NCBI GenBank assembly: GCA_022539475.1
Contig: VCMS01000141.1
Location: 62,001 to 126,000, forward strand
DNA: 64,000 nt
Source: Gracilaria domingensis
Lineage: Eukaryota; Rhodophyta; Florideophyceae; Gracilariales; Gracilariaceae
Direction of reading: 5' to 3'
Part shown: piece after piece, positions 29,761-40,400 of the stretch
Numbering within the stretch: the stretch's first letter is position 1
How the letters are laid out: each line of letters opens with the position of its first letter
The notes under the pieces: generated by a model
What the model saw: only the letters and a program-made list of their open reading frames with translations
Told to the model about the DNA's origin: nothing
The model's database searches: none
Program-made: the position numbers and the translations under genes

Positions 29761-30232
29761 CGGCGATCGCGTCGCGCGGCGACAGCCCGCTGTAATGCAA
29801 CGGCGCGTCGAGCATGCGCACGCGCGCGCGCGTGCTCGATCTCGCGCTGCGCATGACGCGTCGCGGCGACGCATCACAGCCGCAGCGCGCCGGCGCGTGG
29901 CGCGCGCCAGCGCCAGTGCGCAGTGACTCGCTGCGCGGGGGGGGCGGGGGGGCGGAGGGGGCGGTGGCGCAACCGACAGCGCGCGTCACCGCCGCGCGCG
30001 ACTGGGAACCGGCGCCGGCGCCGGCGCGGCGCACCGTTCGCGTTCAAGCCGCGCGCGGCCGTGACGGCGATGGCGGCGGCTCGCGCGCGCGGTACAAGCC
30101 GTCGCCGCGCACTGTCTTGCCGACGCTGCGCGCGCGCGCCGCCCTTTATAAAGCGCGCCGCCGTCGCGCGCCGACCCCGACGTCTGCCCGCCTCCCGACG
30201 CCGCCGCCGCCCGCACACGCCTCTTGTCCGCC
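29761..30232 (+). promoter_or_regulatory. GC-rich divergent promoter with TATA box
   Basis: Very CpG-rich DNA lies between the divergent transporter and RRM genes. CTTTATAAAG at about 30144-30153 (TATAAA 30147-30152) sits 80 bp before the RRM start codon, a good position for a core promoter. G-runs near 29938-29960 could form G-quadruplexes. Confidence 0.55.
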
Positions 30233-33200
30233 ATGCAGCAGCCCGTCCGCCCCGGCCGCCCCGGCCGCTCTGCTCGTGCCCACGCCAAGCATCAGTCCGT
30301 GTCGTCGTCGTCCGACTCTGTGCCGCCCGCCGCCGCGGATGCGCACCCTCCTTCGGAGCATGTGCTGCACGACGTCCCGAAGCCTTCAGCTCGCCCGTCC
30401 TTGCCGCCGGCTGCCCTTCGAGCCCGCCGAACCGTAAGTTTTCCTATCTTCCTATCTTGTTGTCTTCCCGTCTTCCCATCGCCGCTCACCGCCGTATCTC
30501 TGACACGCTCCAACCCCCCCCCCCCCCCCCCCCTACCCCTACCCCTTCTCCTGTTATGCACGTTTCTTAGTATCCGCGTCACCGCAAGCCCAAGAACCGC
30601 CCTGACCATCCGCTCGAAGCCGTCAACTCTGCCCCTGTGGACACCAAGCACTCTGACCAACACTCGGCCACCTCGCTAGCCAACCCCGCTCCACAGGAAG
30701 TCCAGTCTCTTGCGTCGGCTCTGCCTTCTACCAAGTCTTTGCTTACCAAGCCTGATGGCTCCGTACATGTGACTCTTACGCCCCAGCTTCCGACGCCCAT
30801 GGTCCCGCCTTCTCCGGTCTCGCAACTTACTGTCGAGATGCAAAACGTCAGTCTTTCTTCCTCGTCGTCCGCTCATCCGCGCCCACCTCACCCACAGCAG
30901 CAGCAGCAGCATCAGCATCAGCCACCGCTGCAGCCACAGCAACAGCAACATGTGCAGCAGCATCCGCAGCAGCACTCGCAACAACAGGCACTGGTTTCGC
31001 CCATACAAGAAGCTTCCTCCGCTCAGCATTCGCCTGGTGCAAACTCTTCACGCAAATCTCCGGCCTCCCCATCTGGTCAACCTTCGCACGTCGCTGAGCC
31101 ACCCCACCGGGAACAACCGAATGCCGCCCACAAGTCGCCGATGCATCCACTGCCTCCGCAGCTTCTGCAGCAAGCCGTGGATCAACATCAGCAACTTCCT
31201 ATGCAGATGCAGGTGCCGAATCATATGGCTATGCACCACATGTCAGTGTCTCAGGCTATGATGCATCCTCAGCGACAAGTCATCGTTCACCCTCAGTATT
31301 GTTCCTCTGTCAACGACGCTGCATTCGGCTCGGATACCAAAGCCGTCAATATCACTGCGCACAACGTGCCCGTTCCAACACAGCCTCTCCAGCTGCCAGT
31401 CCCTTCAAACGTCGATAGGTCTGCAGCTCAAGGTGCTTCGCAGCCGTATGTGTTCACCAGAACGATGAACGTCTCTTCTGCAACTGTCCCCTACCAGCTC
31501 GTTTCGCCCTCCTCTCAGCCCCAGGGACAGCAGTTCGCCCCCGCCAGTGGCTCCACCTCGCAAACCCAAACTGGAAAGCACAGTGGAGAAGACGCCGTGG
31601 CCGCTTCCGCCTCATCCCTTTCGAAACCTGTTGGGCGTGCACAAGCATCTGAATCTACTTCTAGTAAGAAGGATGGTCCTGCTAAAGAGGGAGAATGTGG
31701 AGAAGCTGACAAGTTTGCGCAGTTTGTATCACGGGTCAAGGCTTCTGTTGATAGCCATCGCGCCCGCCCGCGAATCTGTCAAGATATTAACAATAGCAAC
31801 GCCGACACGCTCAGGATCTCACGACTGCCCCGAGGTGTTACATATGATAGGTTGTACAGCATGGTCGAGCCGTTTGGGGAGGTGGAAGAGCTTTCTTGGA
31901 GTGCGTCTGACCCGTACCTCTGTGAAGTAACTTATACTGACCCGGCTGCAGCGCACGAAGCGAAGCACTTCTTGGGTGATGCTTTGGTCGGAAGTGACTC
32001 TGAACCTCCGCTAAAGGCGGAACTTCACTCCAGGGACGCGGGAGCACAACTGTTTGTTGGGGATCTGACCCCGGACGTCACAGAAGAGATGTTGGAGGCC
32101 ACGTTCTCCAACCTTGTCGGGGAACCTGTGACAGCGCTCTTGAAGCGGGATCCCGACAGCTTTTCACCCATAGGATACGGATTTCTGAGCTTCAAGAGTG
32201 AATCATCTGCCAACTTTGCCTTAGTTGCCGGTCATCGTGCAAAGGTCGGAAACGCAAATGTACGTGTTGGAAGAGCTGAACGTAACACATATCTTTACGT
32301 TTCGGATCTCTCGCCGAACGTTTCAATGTCAGAGCTGAAGGATTTATTCGGCAGATTTGGCAGTCTGGTGGAAGAAGACACGGTGATCATTCGAAGGTCT
32401 TACGCATTTGTAAGGTATAAGAACAGAAATGCTGCAGAGAAAGCTAAGAGAACACTGGACAAGACTGATTTGAAAGGGCGGCTCTCTGTTCGCTATGCCG
32501 AAGCGGAACCTTTGAAGGCCTGCGTTGCTGTTCAGTTTCACAGCTCAGTCCCTCGCCCTCCCAACTCTCTGCGTGACCTTCTGACGGCTACGTTTTCGAA
32601 GCATGGGAACTGCTCCGTAGAAATTCCTCGTTTGACGAACGGTATGTGGAGGAAAGTCGCGTTTGTGACTTTTCATGGTGATCCGATGGCTGCCAACGCG
32701 GCAGCTCTTGAGGCCGTTCAATCCATTCGCTTTGTTTCATCCCTGCCTGTGTGTTGTCAGTTCGCAAGGGAACTTATTCCGAGACTACCGTCTAAAGGAC
32801 TTACCGTGGAGAGGGGTTCTGAAGCGAATGTGGCCAAGTCGAACTTGACTGCCCCTTCCGAAAGGGTTACTGCTAAACTGTTTCAGACGAAGAAGAACAA
32901 CCTGCGTCGTTCGGAACAGCTACCCACTGCTGTCAAGGGAAATAGCAGTATCGGACAAGGCAATCCGGAGAATCTGGGAAGCGAGTTTCAAAACGACAAG
33001 CAAGCGAGGGGACCGAACCTCGTGCCCATCTATGTGCCTATCACCGCCCTTCAGCATCCAAACTCGCAGTTACCGCCTGGGTCAATTGTCGGGACGGACA
33101 ATGCATCTGCTCCCTACCAGTGGTCTGGAAGAGTGCTAATTCCGGGGGGTGCCGCCACCGATCCGATGGGACACTCAGCGCCGACCATGAATGCTACATA

Positions 33201-33243
33201 CAATTCATTTGGTCGCATGCCTGAACCACGTACGAAGTGGTGA
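30233..33243 (+). CDS. Multi-RRM RNA-binding protein with Gln-rich N-terminus
   Basis: Exons 30233-30433 and 30571-33243 encode 957 residues. The low-complexity N-terminal half has a Gln/His tract (QQQQQHQHQ, coded about 30894-30990) and is rich in Pro and Ser. Four RRMs follow. RRM1 is at about 479 (LRISRLP). RRM2 is at about 559 (LFVGDLTPDVTEEML, with RNP1 GYGFLSF). RRM3 is at about 640 (LYVSDLSPNVSMSELKDLF, with RNP1 SYAFVRY). RRM4 is a degenerate one from about 719 (KVAFVTF). RRM2 and RRM3 are like Nab/TIA/PABP-type domains, so it may bind A- or U-rich mRNA; the specific orthologue is not recognised. The start is ATG 30233, after the TATA box; splicing is in phase 0. AATAAA at 33357-33362 is a likely poly(A) signal. 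Confidence 0.86.
30434..30570 (+). other. Intron of the RRM gene with C20 run
   Basis: A 137-bp intron runs from GTAAGT to GTTTCTTAG, in phase 0. It includes an uninterrupted run of 20 C (30514-30533) in place of a mixed pyrimidine tract. Such runs are prone to slippage and sequencing error, but lie outside the coding exons. Confidence 0.85.
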
Positions 33244-33428
33244 TTCAAGTGTCTTCTTCTAACTTGAGGTATTACATTTCGTCTCTTGCCTTTTTGATGT
33301 GCCATGGCATAAACTTAGGGTGTCCGCTCAGCTCTTGCACTTAGCTCGACAGGACCAATAAACTTGAGGTTGCAATGGACACTTCGCTTTCAATCAAATT
33401 GCATCTGTTTCTGTTTTCTTGTTCACGA

Positions 33429-33854
33429 GCGATGCCGTCACACTTATCGGTGCACTTCGGCAAACCATTGCGTGGGCTTCTCGACAAAGGGCATCCCGAA
33501 ATGAACTACGTCGAGTCCCTCTTGAGTCAAAATGTTCAGAGAATTCTATACGGCAGGAAAATTTCCTCGACGAATAAGCTTATGGTTCAGAGAACGAAAG
33601 GTACTATAGGTCTCCGGTTATTACCAGGGCAACCAGTAGATAGCAATGCTCTTTGTAATCGAAGAATATACGGATATCCGCTTCTTCATTCTAAAGCTTT
33701 TTATATGCAGAGAAAGACATTGAGCTGCGACTGTCGTATGAACGTTAAGAAGACCCTTGAACATTTTGCTCTCCGTTGCCTTTCGACCAACGCATCTAGA
33801 AGACACAAATCTCCTGCATTAGCACAACGCGCGAATAGGACTTACCTATTTTGA
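33429..33854 (+). mobile_element. LINE C-terminal fragment (third copy)
   Basis: An intact plus-strand frame (ATG at 33429) ends with YPLLHSKAFYMQRK, a Cys/His knuckle CDCRMNVKKTLEHFALRC and NASRRHKSPAL before the stop. The knuckle aligns with the copies at 6.5 and 26.1 kb (CxCGxxVKKxxxHxLFRC). The upstream residues of the ORF are not recognised. This is a divergent relative of the same LINE family, not a host gene. Confidence 0.6.
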
Positions 33855-33865
33855 TAAGAGAGCAT

Positions 33866-34294
33866 CAGGGGCGTATTCATGACTTTATGACTACGCCGGA
33901 ATTAGCATTGACTTTTGACTACGTGACTACTGCGGAGTAGCAGTAGTCAAAAAAAGTAGTCAACGTAGTCAAAGGTGTCTAGAATCACCGTCTAAAGCCA
34001 TTGTAGAGACATTTCAAACCGCCAATGGGTACTTTGGCTCCCTATCGATACTTCGCTTTCAAAGTACTGAACGTTCGATCAAAGACTTTTACTCCTTTTC
34101 GCTACACTAGCGTTCAAGACGAAGAGACTCTATCTCTATTTTTAGATATACAACTTAAGATAAGTAAAGAAGGCTCGTAACTGGCTTTATTGGCGTTTGA
34201 CTACCTATTGACTACTTCTAGTATGACTTCGAGAAAAACGGGTGACTGTTTGACTTCAAACTTTACAAGAAAAGTGGTCAGAAATACGCCCCTG
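33866..34294. mobile_element. hAT-like MITE (non-autonomous DNA transposon)
   Basis: The 429-bp element begins CAGGGGCGTATTCATGAC and ends GTCAGAAATACGCCCCTG, which are imperfect terminal inverted repeats of about 18 bp. The CAGGGGCG terminus is typical of hAT elements. The flanking octamers GAGAGCAT (33858-33865) and GAGAACAT (34295-34302) differ at one base, matching the 8-bp duplication of hAT insertions. Inside, a second inverted pair (TTGACTACGTGACTACT with AGTAGTCAACGTAGTCAA) gives a hairpin. No transposase is encoded. Confidence 0.82.
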
Positions 34295-34302
34295 GAGAAC
34301 AT

Positions 34303-35134
34303 TCTTACCAGTCCTTAGCCTTCTTACGCGAGAAGAAATTTTTTGTAGACAGTTTTACTTTTGCTCTGCAAATGGGGGAGATTAAAGAAGAAGATACAGG
34401 AGATCCTTATTTGCTCGCTCCCGACCAAAGGACGACTACGTCCACATGAAGGTAGCCTAATGTGAGATAATCGGAGCAGTTCTAATATCCGCTACGAGAC
34501 AGGGCCGATAGACGCACGGAGAAAGCCCTCACTCGATGCAGACGAATATGTAGCCGAAGGCCAGTGACGAAAGTTGTCTGTCTGGGCACAGTTCGACGGG
34601 AAAAAGCGGAGGGCTTGATATGAGGTATGTACGTGGGACAAATCTTAGACGAAGAAAGGGAAGAGCCAGAATCTAGCAGCCAGATGCTGTGTTGTCTCAT
34701 GTTTCTTATATGTGTCATGCTATGACTCTTTTATACTTCTGGACGGTATCCGAGCTTCCGCCCGAAGGCAGGTTTACAATAGCTCCCAAGAAGGCCCGAA
34801 GAACATCACTGAAAGAAAGAATTTCAGTACCCTTGTACGACCACTTCTATTCGAAAATGTCAGGTAACGAGTTAACTAACCCCTACTTCGCGCCTTCACG
34901 TGGCGAATGTAAACAATGGACGCTATGCGCTTGCCCCGTCCCACTAGATTCTATCAACGCGCTCCATGTTGCGCCACATGTTACGCTCCGAGAAGTGGCC
35001 CAGAAATGCAGTTGTTCCGATATCATGATTGTAACGATGTCTTTTGACGGCTGCTTTCAGAAGTTTGAAAAGAACAACTTGCTGCGTCAAAGGGAGAACG
35101 TACATTCATCTCTTCATCGACTACAACGTCAATT
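34303..35134. other. Intergenic region before tyrosinase
   Basis: A plus-strand frame from about 34689 to 35147 (no ATG at its beginning) has no known motif and overlaps the tyrosinase start in another frame. I treat it as non-coding. No clear TATA box was found. Confidence 0.45.
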
Positions 35135-36685
35135 ATGCGCATCATAATTCTTTTCATATTCGGTTCTTCGGTGCTATATTCCACAAATGCTACCATCCTG
35201 CCGAAGGAAAACCATGAAGTTCCGACTATTACAACACGATTCTTCAGCAGTGGTGAAACTTGTGAAGAATCATGGAATGAAGAGGAGAAAGTAACAGAAC
35301 GCTGTTGTTCAGGAAGTTTCGCATGCACTAGTGACAAATGCAAGGGACAGGGGCTCTGTTCCTTCGGATTTTTCCAAAGCGCATTGTGGTGTTTCAAGAA
35401 AACATGTGAACCCATAAACTCAAAGAAAGGAGAGGATGACGATAGTGACAAGCCTTCAGAAAGCGAGGAGCCCGAAGCAAGTCCCGAAGAAGAACAAACC
35501 GATGAGAAAGGTAGCACGAATGACTCTAATAAGGTTGAGACGCCTTCGCCTTCTCCTACAGGGGAGGTGCCTCCTACCGCAACGCCATCACCTCGTCCTT
35601 CTCCGTCTCAAGCACCAGTTCCTTCCCCATCGCGGTCACCGGTTCCTACCCCGTCTCGAACACCCTCTCCGCGTCCGGCTCCACCACAGAATGATCCTCT
35701 GCACTGCAATGGCCAGCGAAATCGCAGGGAGATACGAGATATGACTCCTCAACAACGGAGAGAATGGCGGCAGGCAATATTGGCGCTGAAACAAGACAGA
35801 AATGCCCAGGGAGAGACTGAGTGGGATAGTTTGGTCAAGCTCCATATGGACTTTTCTGATGAGGCCCACGGCGGCGCTTATTTCCTGCCATGGCATCGGT
35901 TGTTTTTGTTGCGCCTTGAAAACGCCTTGAGGGAGAAACAACCCGGGCTTTCTCTCCCGTACTGGGATTGGAGCATCGATGCGGGAGACGCTGCAACTTC
36001 AAGAGTATGGAACGCAGACATGGCCGGGGGAGCACGAAGAACTAACCAACCAATACAAAATGGGGACTTCCAGAACTCCGGTGCGATGTATCCAAATTCA
36101 CATACCGTGCAGCGAAACTTCAACTCCGGAACTTCCGGAGAAATGCCAGCATTGTGGGGCTCAAATGCGTTGGAAAATCTGATCAATGAACGCAACTTTG
36201 GGGATTTCAGCGACGGAATAGAGGCGGCGCATGCACTTCCTCACGTTTACATTGGTGGAGATATGCAGGGAACTTGGTCGGCGCCGAATGACCCTGTATT
36301 TTACCTTCACCATGCGTACGTAGACCGTCTCTACGAAATGAGACAGCAGCGAAGAGGTAGGAATGACTTTGGTGGTACTCATGACTTTAGCGGCGGAACG
36401 CAGACCGCCCAACCGGGGCACAGTTTCAATGCATTTGGTGTGCCAGCGTCCCGCGCGTTTAACCTCGGATGTGTTAACTATGTCGCTCCCAATCTCCAGG
36501 GAAGAAGCAGGAAGGGCACTGGGTCGGATGAGCAGCATCCAGAGGACATTTGCAACAATCCTGAATTACAAATGGGTGGTGGCTTCTCGAAAGAGCGCTG
36601 TGAGAACGGAAACAAGGTTTTAGACGGCAAGAATCAGTCGGGCAACAAAGTCCAGGGTCGTTCTCGTGGTCGTGACTCTTCCTAA
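35135..36685 (+). CDS. Secreted tyrosinase-type copper oxidase
   Basis: A 516-residue, intronless type-3 copper protein that would hydroxylate monophenols or oxidise o-diphenols. A signal peptide opens it (MRIIILFIFGSSVLYSTNA). Next is a small Cys-rich module (eight Cys, CCSGSFAC and CKGQGLC), then an acidic stretch and a Pro/Ser/Thr linker (SPSRSPVPTPSRTP type, about residues 145-190). The catalytic domain holds CuA ligands His237 (LHMDF), His245 (EAHGG) and His254 (PWHRLFLLRLE), and CuB ligands His366 and His370 (HALPH) and His393 or His392 (FYLHHAYVDRL). YWDW and NDPVFYLHH are family hallmarks. The C-terminal tail is basic. Role (wall cross-linking, wound defence or pigment) is inferred. 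The nearby LPMO-like gene is a second secreted copper enzyme candidate, but 21 kb away. Confidence 0.94.
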   Translation: MRIIILFIFGSSVLYSTNATILPKENHEVPTITTRFFSSGETCEESWNEEEKVTERCCSGSFACTSDKCKGQGLCSFGFFQSALWCFKKTCEPINSKKGEDDDSDKPSESEEPEASPEEEQTDEKGSTNDSNKVETPSPSPTGEVPPTATPSPRPSPSQAPVPSPSRSPVPTPSRTPSPRPAPPQNDPLHCNGQRNRREIRDMTPQQRREWRQAILALKQDRNAQGETEWDSLVKLHMDFSDEAHGGAYFLPWHRLFLLRLENALREKQPGLSLPYWDWSIDAGDAATSRVWNADMAGGARRTNQPIQNGDFQNSGAMYPNSHTVQRNFNSGTSGEMPALWGSNALENLINERNFGDFSDGIEAAHALPHVYIGGDMQGTWSAPNDPVFYLHHAYVDRLYEMRQQRRGRNDFGGTHDFSGGTQTAQPGHSFNAFGVPASRAFNLGCVNYVAPNLQGRSRKGTGSDEQHPEDICNNPELQMGGGFSKERCENGNKVLDGKNQSGNKVQGRSRGRDSS

Positions 36686-37424
36686 TACTGATTTCCAAGG
36701 AAATCTATACTGCACCAAAAATCTTGTGTTAAGAAACATTCACAACGCCATACTTCGGGACTGCTTGGCACAGTTGAGGTCAGCCTGGCTCATGCTAGCA
36801 TATCTGGCAATACACAGCACGCTACAAGAGTGAGATGCTCCCAACATACTCAATCTCGATGATAGCCTTTCTTGCTTGCGAGGATGGTTAGCTAAATCCC
36901 CTAATTCTTGGAACGATTGCGAGCCAGAGGCATTTCAGAAGCACTTCGCAATGGTAAAGAGCCTGCTTCGAAACCTTCCATGCTTCGGTCAGTTGTATAT
37001 GTGAGAAAGATGTAAAAGAATACTGCCCTTGTTACGTAAACGTGCTGTGGATAATTAAATAATGCAATCCGGAAAAAGCTGTGCTCTGACAATTTGATGT
37101 TGGTTGACTATGCATGTGGTCGAGAAAGGAAACAGTGCAATCGTCACCCCTTAAGTGTCCTACGCTGACTCCACCCTTTGCTTTTTCGAGTCTGAAGTGC
37201 AAGCTCCTCCTCAAACCCCAAACTCCGCATACTTCTCCTGCAACGCAGTCCTCCGGAACGACTTCAGAACAATTTTCTCTGTCGCGCCACTGTGCTTTGC
37301 CGAGCAGCTCTTCTTTGCTATGACTGTGACCATCTTCTCAGCTCGCTAGCTAACTGCGGCAAACGGAGATATCAGTCCAGACTGTTCCCGCTTCACTTGT
37401 TTGTTGCGTACCAATTCATTCGAA
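36686..37424. other. Intergenic region
   Basis: 739 bp with no gene. A clean ATG begins the next CDS at 37425; a ccaat-like CCAATTCATT lies immediately upstream of it, likely by chance. Confidence 0.45.
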
Positions 37425-40400
37425 ATGGCCTCGCTCGACCAAGATGAGGTCAATCTTCCGTGGGGAAAGTTCTCTTACACTACGGAGGGTTTGGCAACCA
37501 CCTGCTATATGGAAGGTGTGTCTCAGAAGTCTTATCCGGACAGACCTGATCAACCTGTGGGGAATCGGCTTTTGTTTCGGGTTGAGTTGCCAGCCCGCTG
37601 TTTTGTACTCTCAGTCGCGGTGAAGTTGCCCAACGCCCCGCAATCCGCACTCTATGCGCTTGATCACGTTGAGATAGAACGTTCGTTGAAGAGCGGGGAG
37701 TATGAGACTGTCTATGACGGATACAAAGCGCTTCAAGAACATCCAGAGCAAAGCGTCGTAACGAAAAAACGAGAAGAGCCTGCCAAAAGTTTGACCCAAC
37801 GGGAGAGCACGGAGAGCTCGTCCAGCGGTTCGCCAACAGCGGTTGACCAATCTGCATCTAACACAGTTGTTGAAACCGTACATATTTCTAGAAAGAAGGT
37901 GATGGAAGTACGTCGTGCTGCCGATGCCCTGCGACTGACTTTAATAGACGTTGATGATGATCTGGAAGGGTCTGAAACCCTGGAAATGCTTCGAAGTGAC
38001 TCTACACAAGATGGTTCTGACAACGGTGATCTGCGCATCCTGGGGGTCGTGGTTGTCGGATATGTTCGCGGACAAACTCCGGCTCCAAACAGGCTTAGAG
38101 TTCTACTCGATTGTTCAGCAAAGTTGGGCCTTAGTGACGCAATGGCGGACAGGGCTGAGGTTGACGCGCTTTTGGGTTTAGCAATTCTCGGCCATCGCCG
38201 TTATCGACAAGCAGCAGAGCTACTTCAAAGAGCTTCAGAGCTGACATTGCAAGTTGCAAAGGAAGATGCGGAATCAGGGTTTTCTGTAGAGGAAGCGGTT
38301 CTGTGGGCTGCAGAGTTGAATCTTCTTTCAGCCCATGCATACTTTGAGCACATACCAATGTCGAATGATGGAATAATTCGTCTTGTTCAGGTTGCTCATG
38401 CCTCTTCTCGCTCAGGGAAAAAAGGCTTTCGAGGTAGTTCCGATATCCAAAAGCTTAGTGAGGAGTTTCTTGACCTCAGAACAGAGCTTCTTTGTATGCT
38501 TGAAGACCTGGTGACAATGCTTGTACGATTTCTTGGAGAATCAAATTCATTAGCTGTTAAGCTAGCATCGACACGAATGCTCGAGTTTGTTTGTGAGCAG
38601 CTTGGGTGTGCGATTGCGAGTCATATGGCTGATATACTGAATCAAGTCCTTCGCTCATATCCAGCCTGCTTACCATTTGGGGCACGTGAACGAGCAGCGG
38701 CAGCGTCTTTCTCTTACGATTCTATGGAAGATTGTTTCGAGCGCTTAATTGACATATGCTGCCGCCTTTTCCCTCTCACAGAGCACACGGTACTCCTCAA
38801 GATATACGAAGGAACACTGATTCCAGTCTTCCTAGATGGGTTTCATGAAGAGGACTACTTGCATGACGACGAGGATGCGGAGGAAGCAGCTGACGAACTA
38901 ATGACAACAGCTGTGGCTCAGACCTTGCGTATAATATACTTGGCATTAAATATTTTGAGCTCAGATGCAAGGGTGCCGTCATCACTTTTGTCAAGACTAT
39001 TGAACATTCTCGTCACTGAGAATGGCAATGCAAGAACGCCTCTTTTACTGAGGCGAGCAGCGCTTCATGCTTGGGACGCAGTTTCCAAAGCCCTTGTTCG
39101 GGCTGCAAAGGGCTGTCAAGTTAAGATTTTCGGAGACCATTTGCATGTGTTGAAAGATTACCTTCCCAGTCTTCTCTTTGAGACACCGAGACCGCAGTTT
39201 CAATACAAGGATGTTGAAGACGAAGGCAATGGAGAACTGGAAATCACCAAAGAAGAATATGTGACCCCGGTAAACAGCCAGGTTTTTCAGCATATTCTTG
39301 ACATGCGGAAGAAACGCGTTGAAATCGTTGACAGGCACACGTTAAGACGTTTAATTCAAGTTATGCATGGAATTTGTCAGCATATGGAACCTACAGAAGA
39401 CGAAGAGGACCGCAGCATCGATATTTCTCTTAGCTTGGTCAATGCTTTAGGAGAGGCGATATCCAGTTTACTGATGAGTAGCCTCATTGATGTCAGTTAT
39501 CATGAAGCGGCAGCCAGTGGCAATGGTACAGAGCACCCCTTCGAGTTTGGTCAACTGTCGTCTCAAATCCTTGTCGTGACTGAGATTCTTAATGAATTGT
39601 TTCGCTGTTTTTGGTCGGCAGTGAAGCTCCTTCCTGCAAGCGCGGCCAGCGATGCAGTTCGCTCGGCCCCAGTAAGAGCTGTTCTCGGTTGGTGCGTTGA
39701 CCGTATGTCACATTCAGCACCACCAAAGGGAATGTTACGTTTATTGTGTGTGACTGTCAAGGGCTTGCAGAACGAATGTAACTCATCCATGTATGATCTT
39801 CCTGCAGTGCCTATTGCTCCTCATGAAGCGACTTTTCTTGGAATATACAGAGCTGTTTTGCAGTGGGTAGCTCAAACACGCCAGGAGGAAACATTTGATT
39901 TATTGGATATCCTTCATGAGAACGTCGCGGAAGATCTCATGGCAAGCGACCTGGCGTCTCTTATTAAGGGTCTTGGTGACCAAAGTGAACAATTGCAGGC
40001 TAGGACTGACGTGTCTTTGGAGGTCGTAGCTGAACTTGTCGCTTCAAATGTACCTAAAAGGCTTGACTTGGCTTTGAGTTCTTTAAAGGCCTTGGAGGAT
40101 CCAAAACACGGGAGCCAAAGAATAGCAAATGGGTTTCCGAGTGGCTCAAAGTCCAACACAAGTTCTTTCGCGCGGAGAATGCATCTTTCAGGAGGACCAC
40201 CTAGTTCGGATTCAACAGAACAATCATTTTATTTACATGTCGTACTTGCAAGTTGCTTTGACCTCTTTGATGCGTTAGCAAGAGCCGCGTCCAGAAGAGC
40301 GGGGCCGAGCTTTATGGGAGAGAAAATTGATGCCTTTGTTGAACACGCAGCTTTGTGCGTCAGATGTTTACATGCCTGTGCCCGAAAGCAACGACATCGT

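Noticed and set aside
28679-30570. Very long Arg/Ala-rich ORFs on both strands (up to about 450 codons)
   Set aside because: Composition artefacts of the GC-rich transporter 5' half, GGC repeat and promoter; only the transporter frame has membrane helices and family motifs.
34689-35147. 152-codon ORF overlapping the tyrosinase start
   Set aside because: Begins without an ATG, no recognised features, overlaps a secure signal peptide in another frame.
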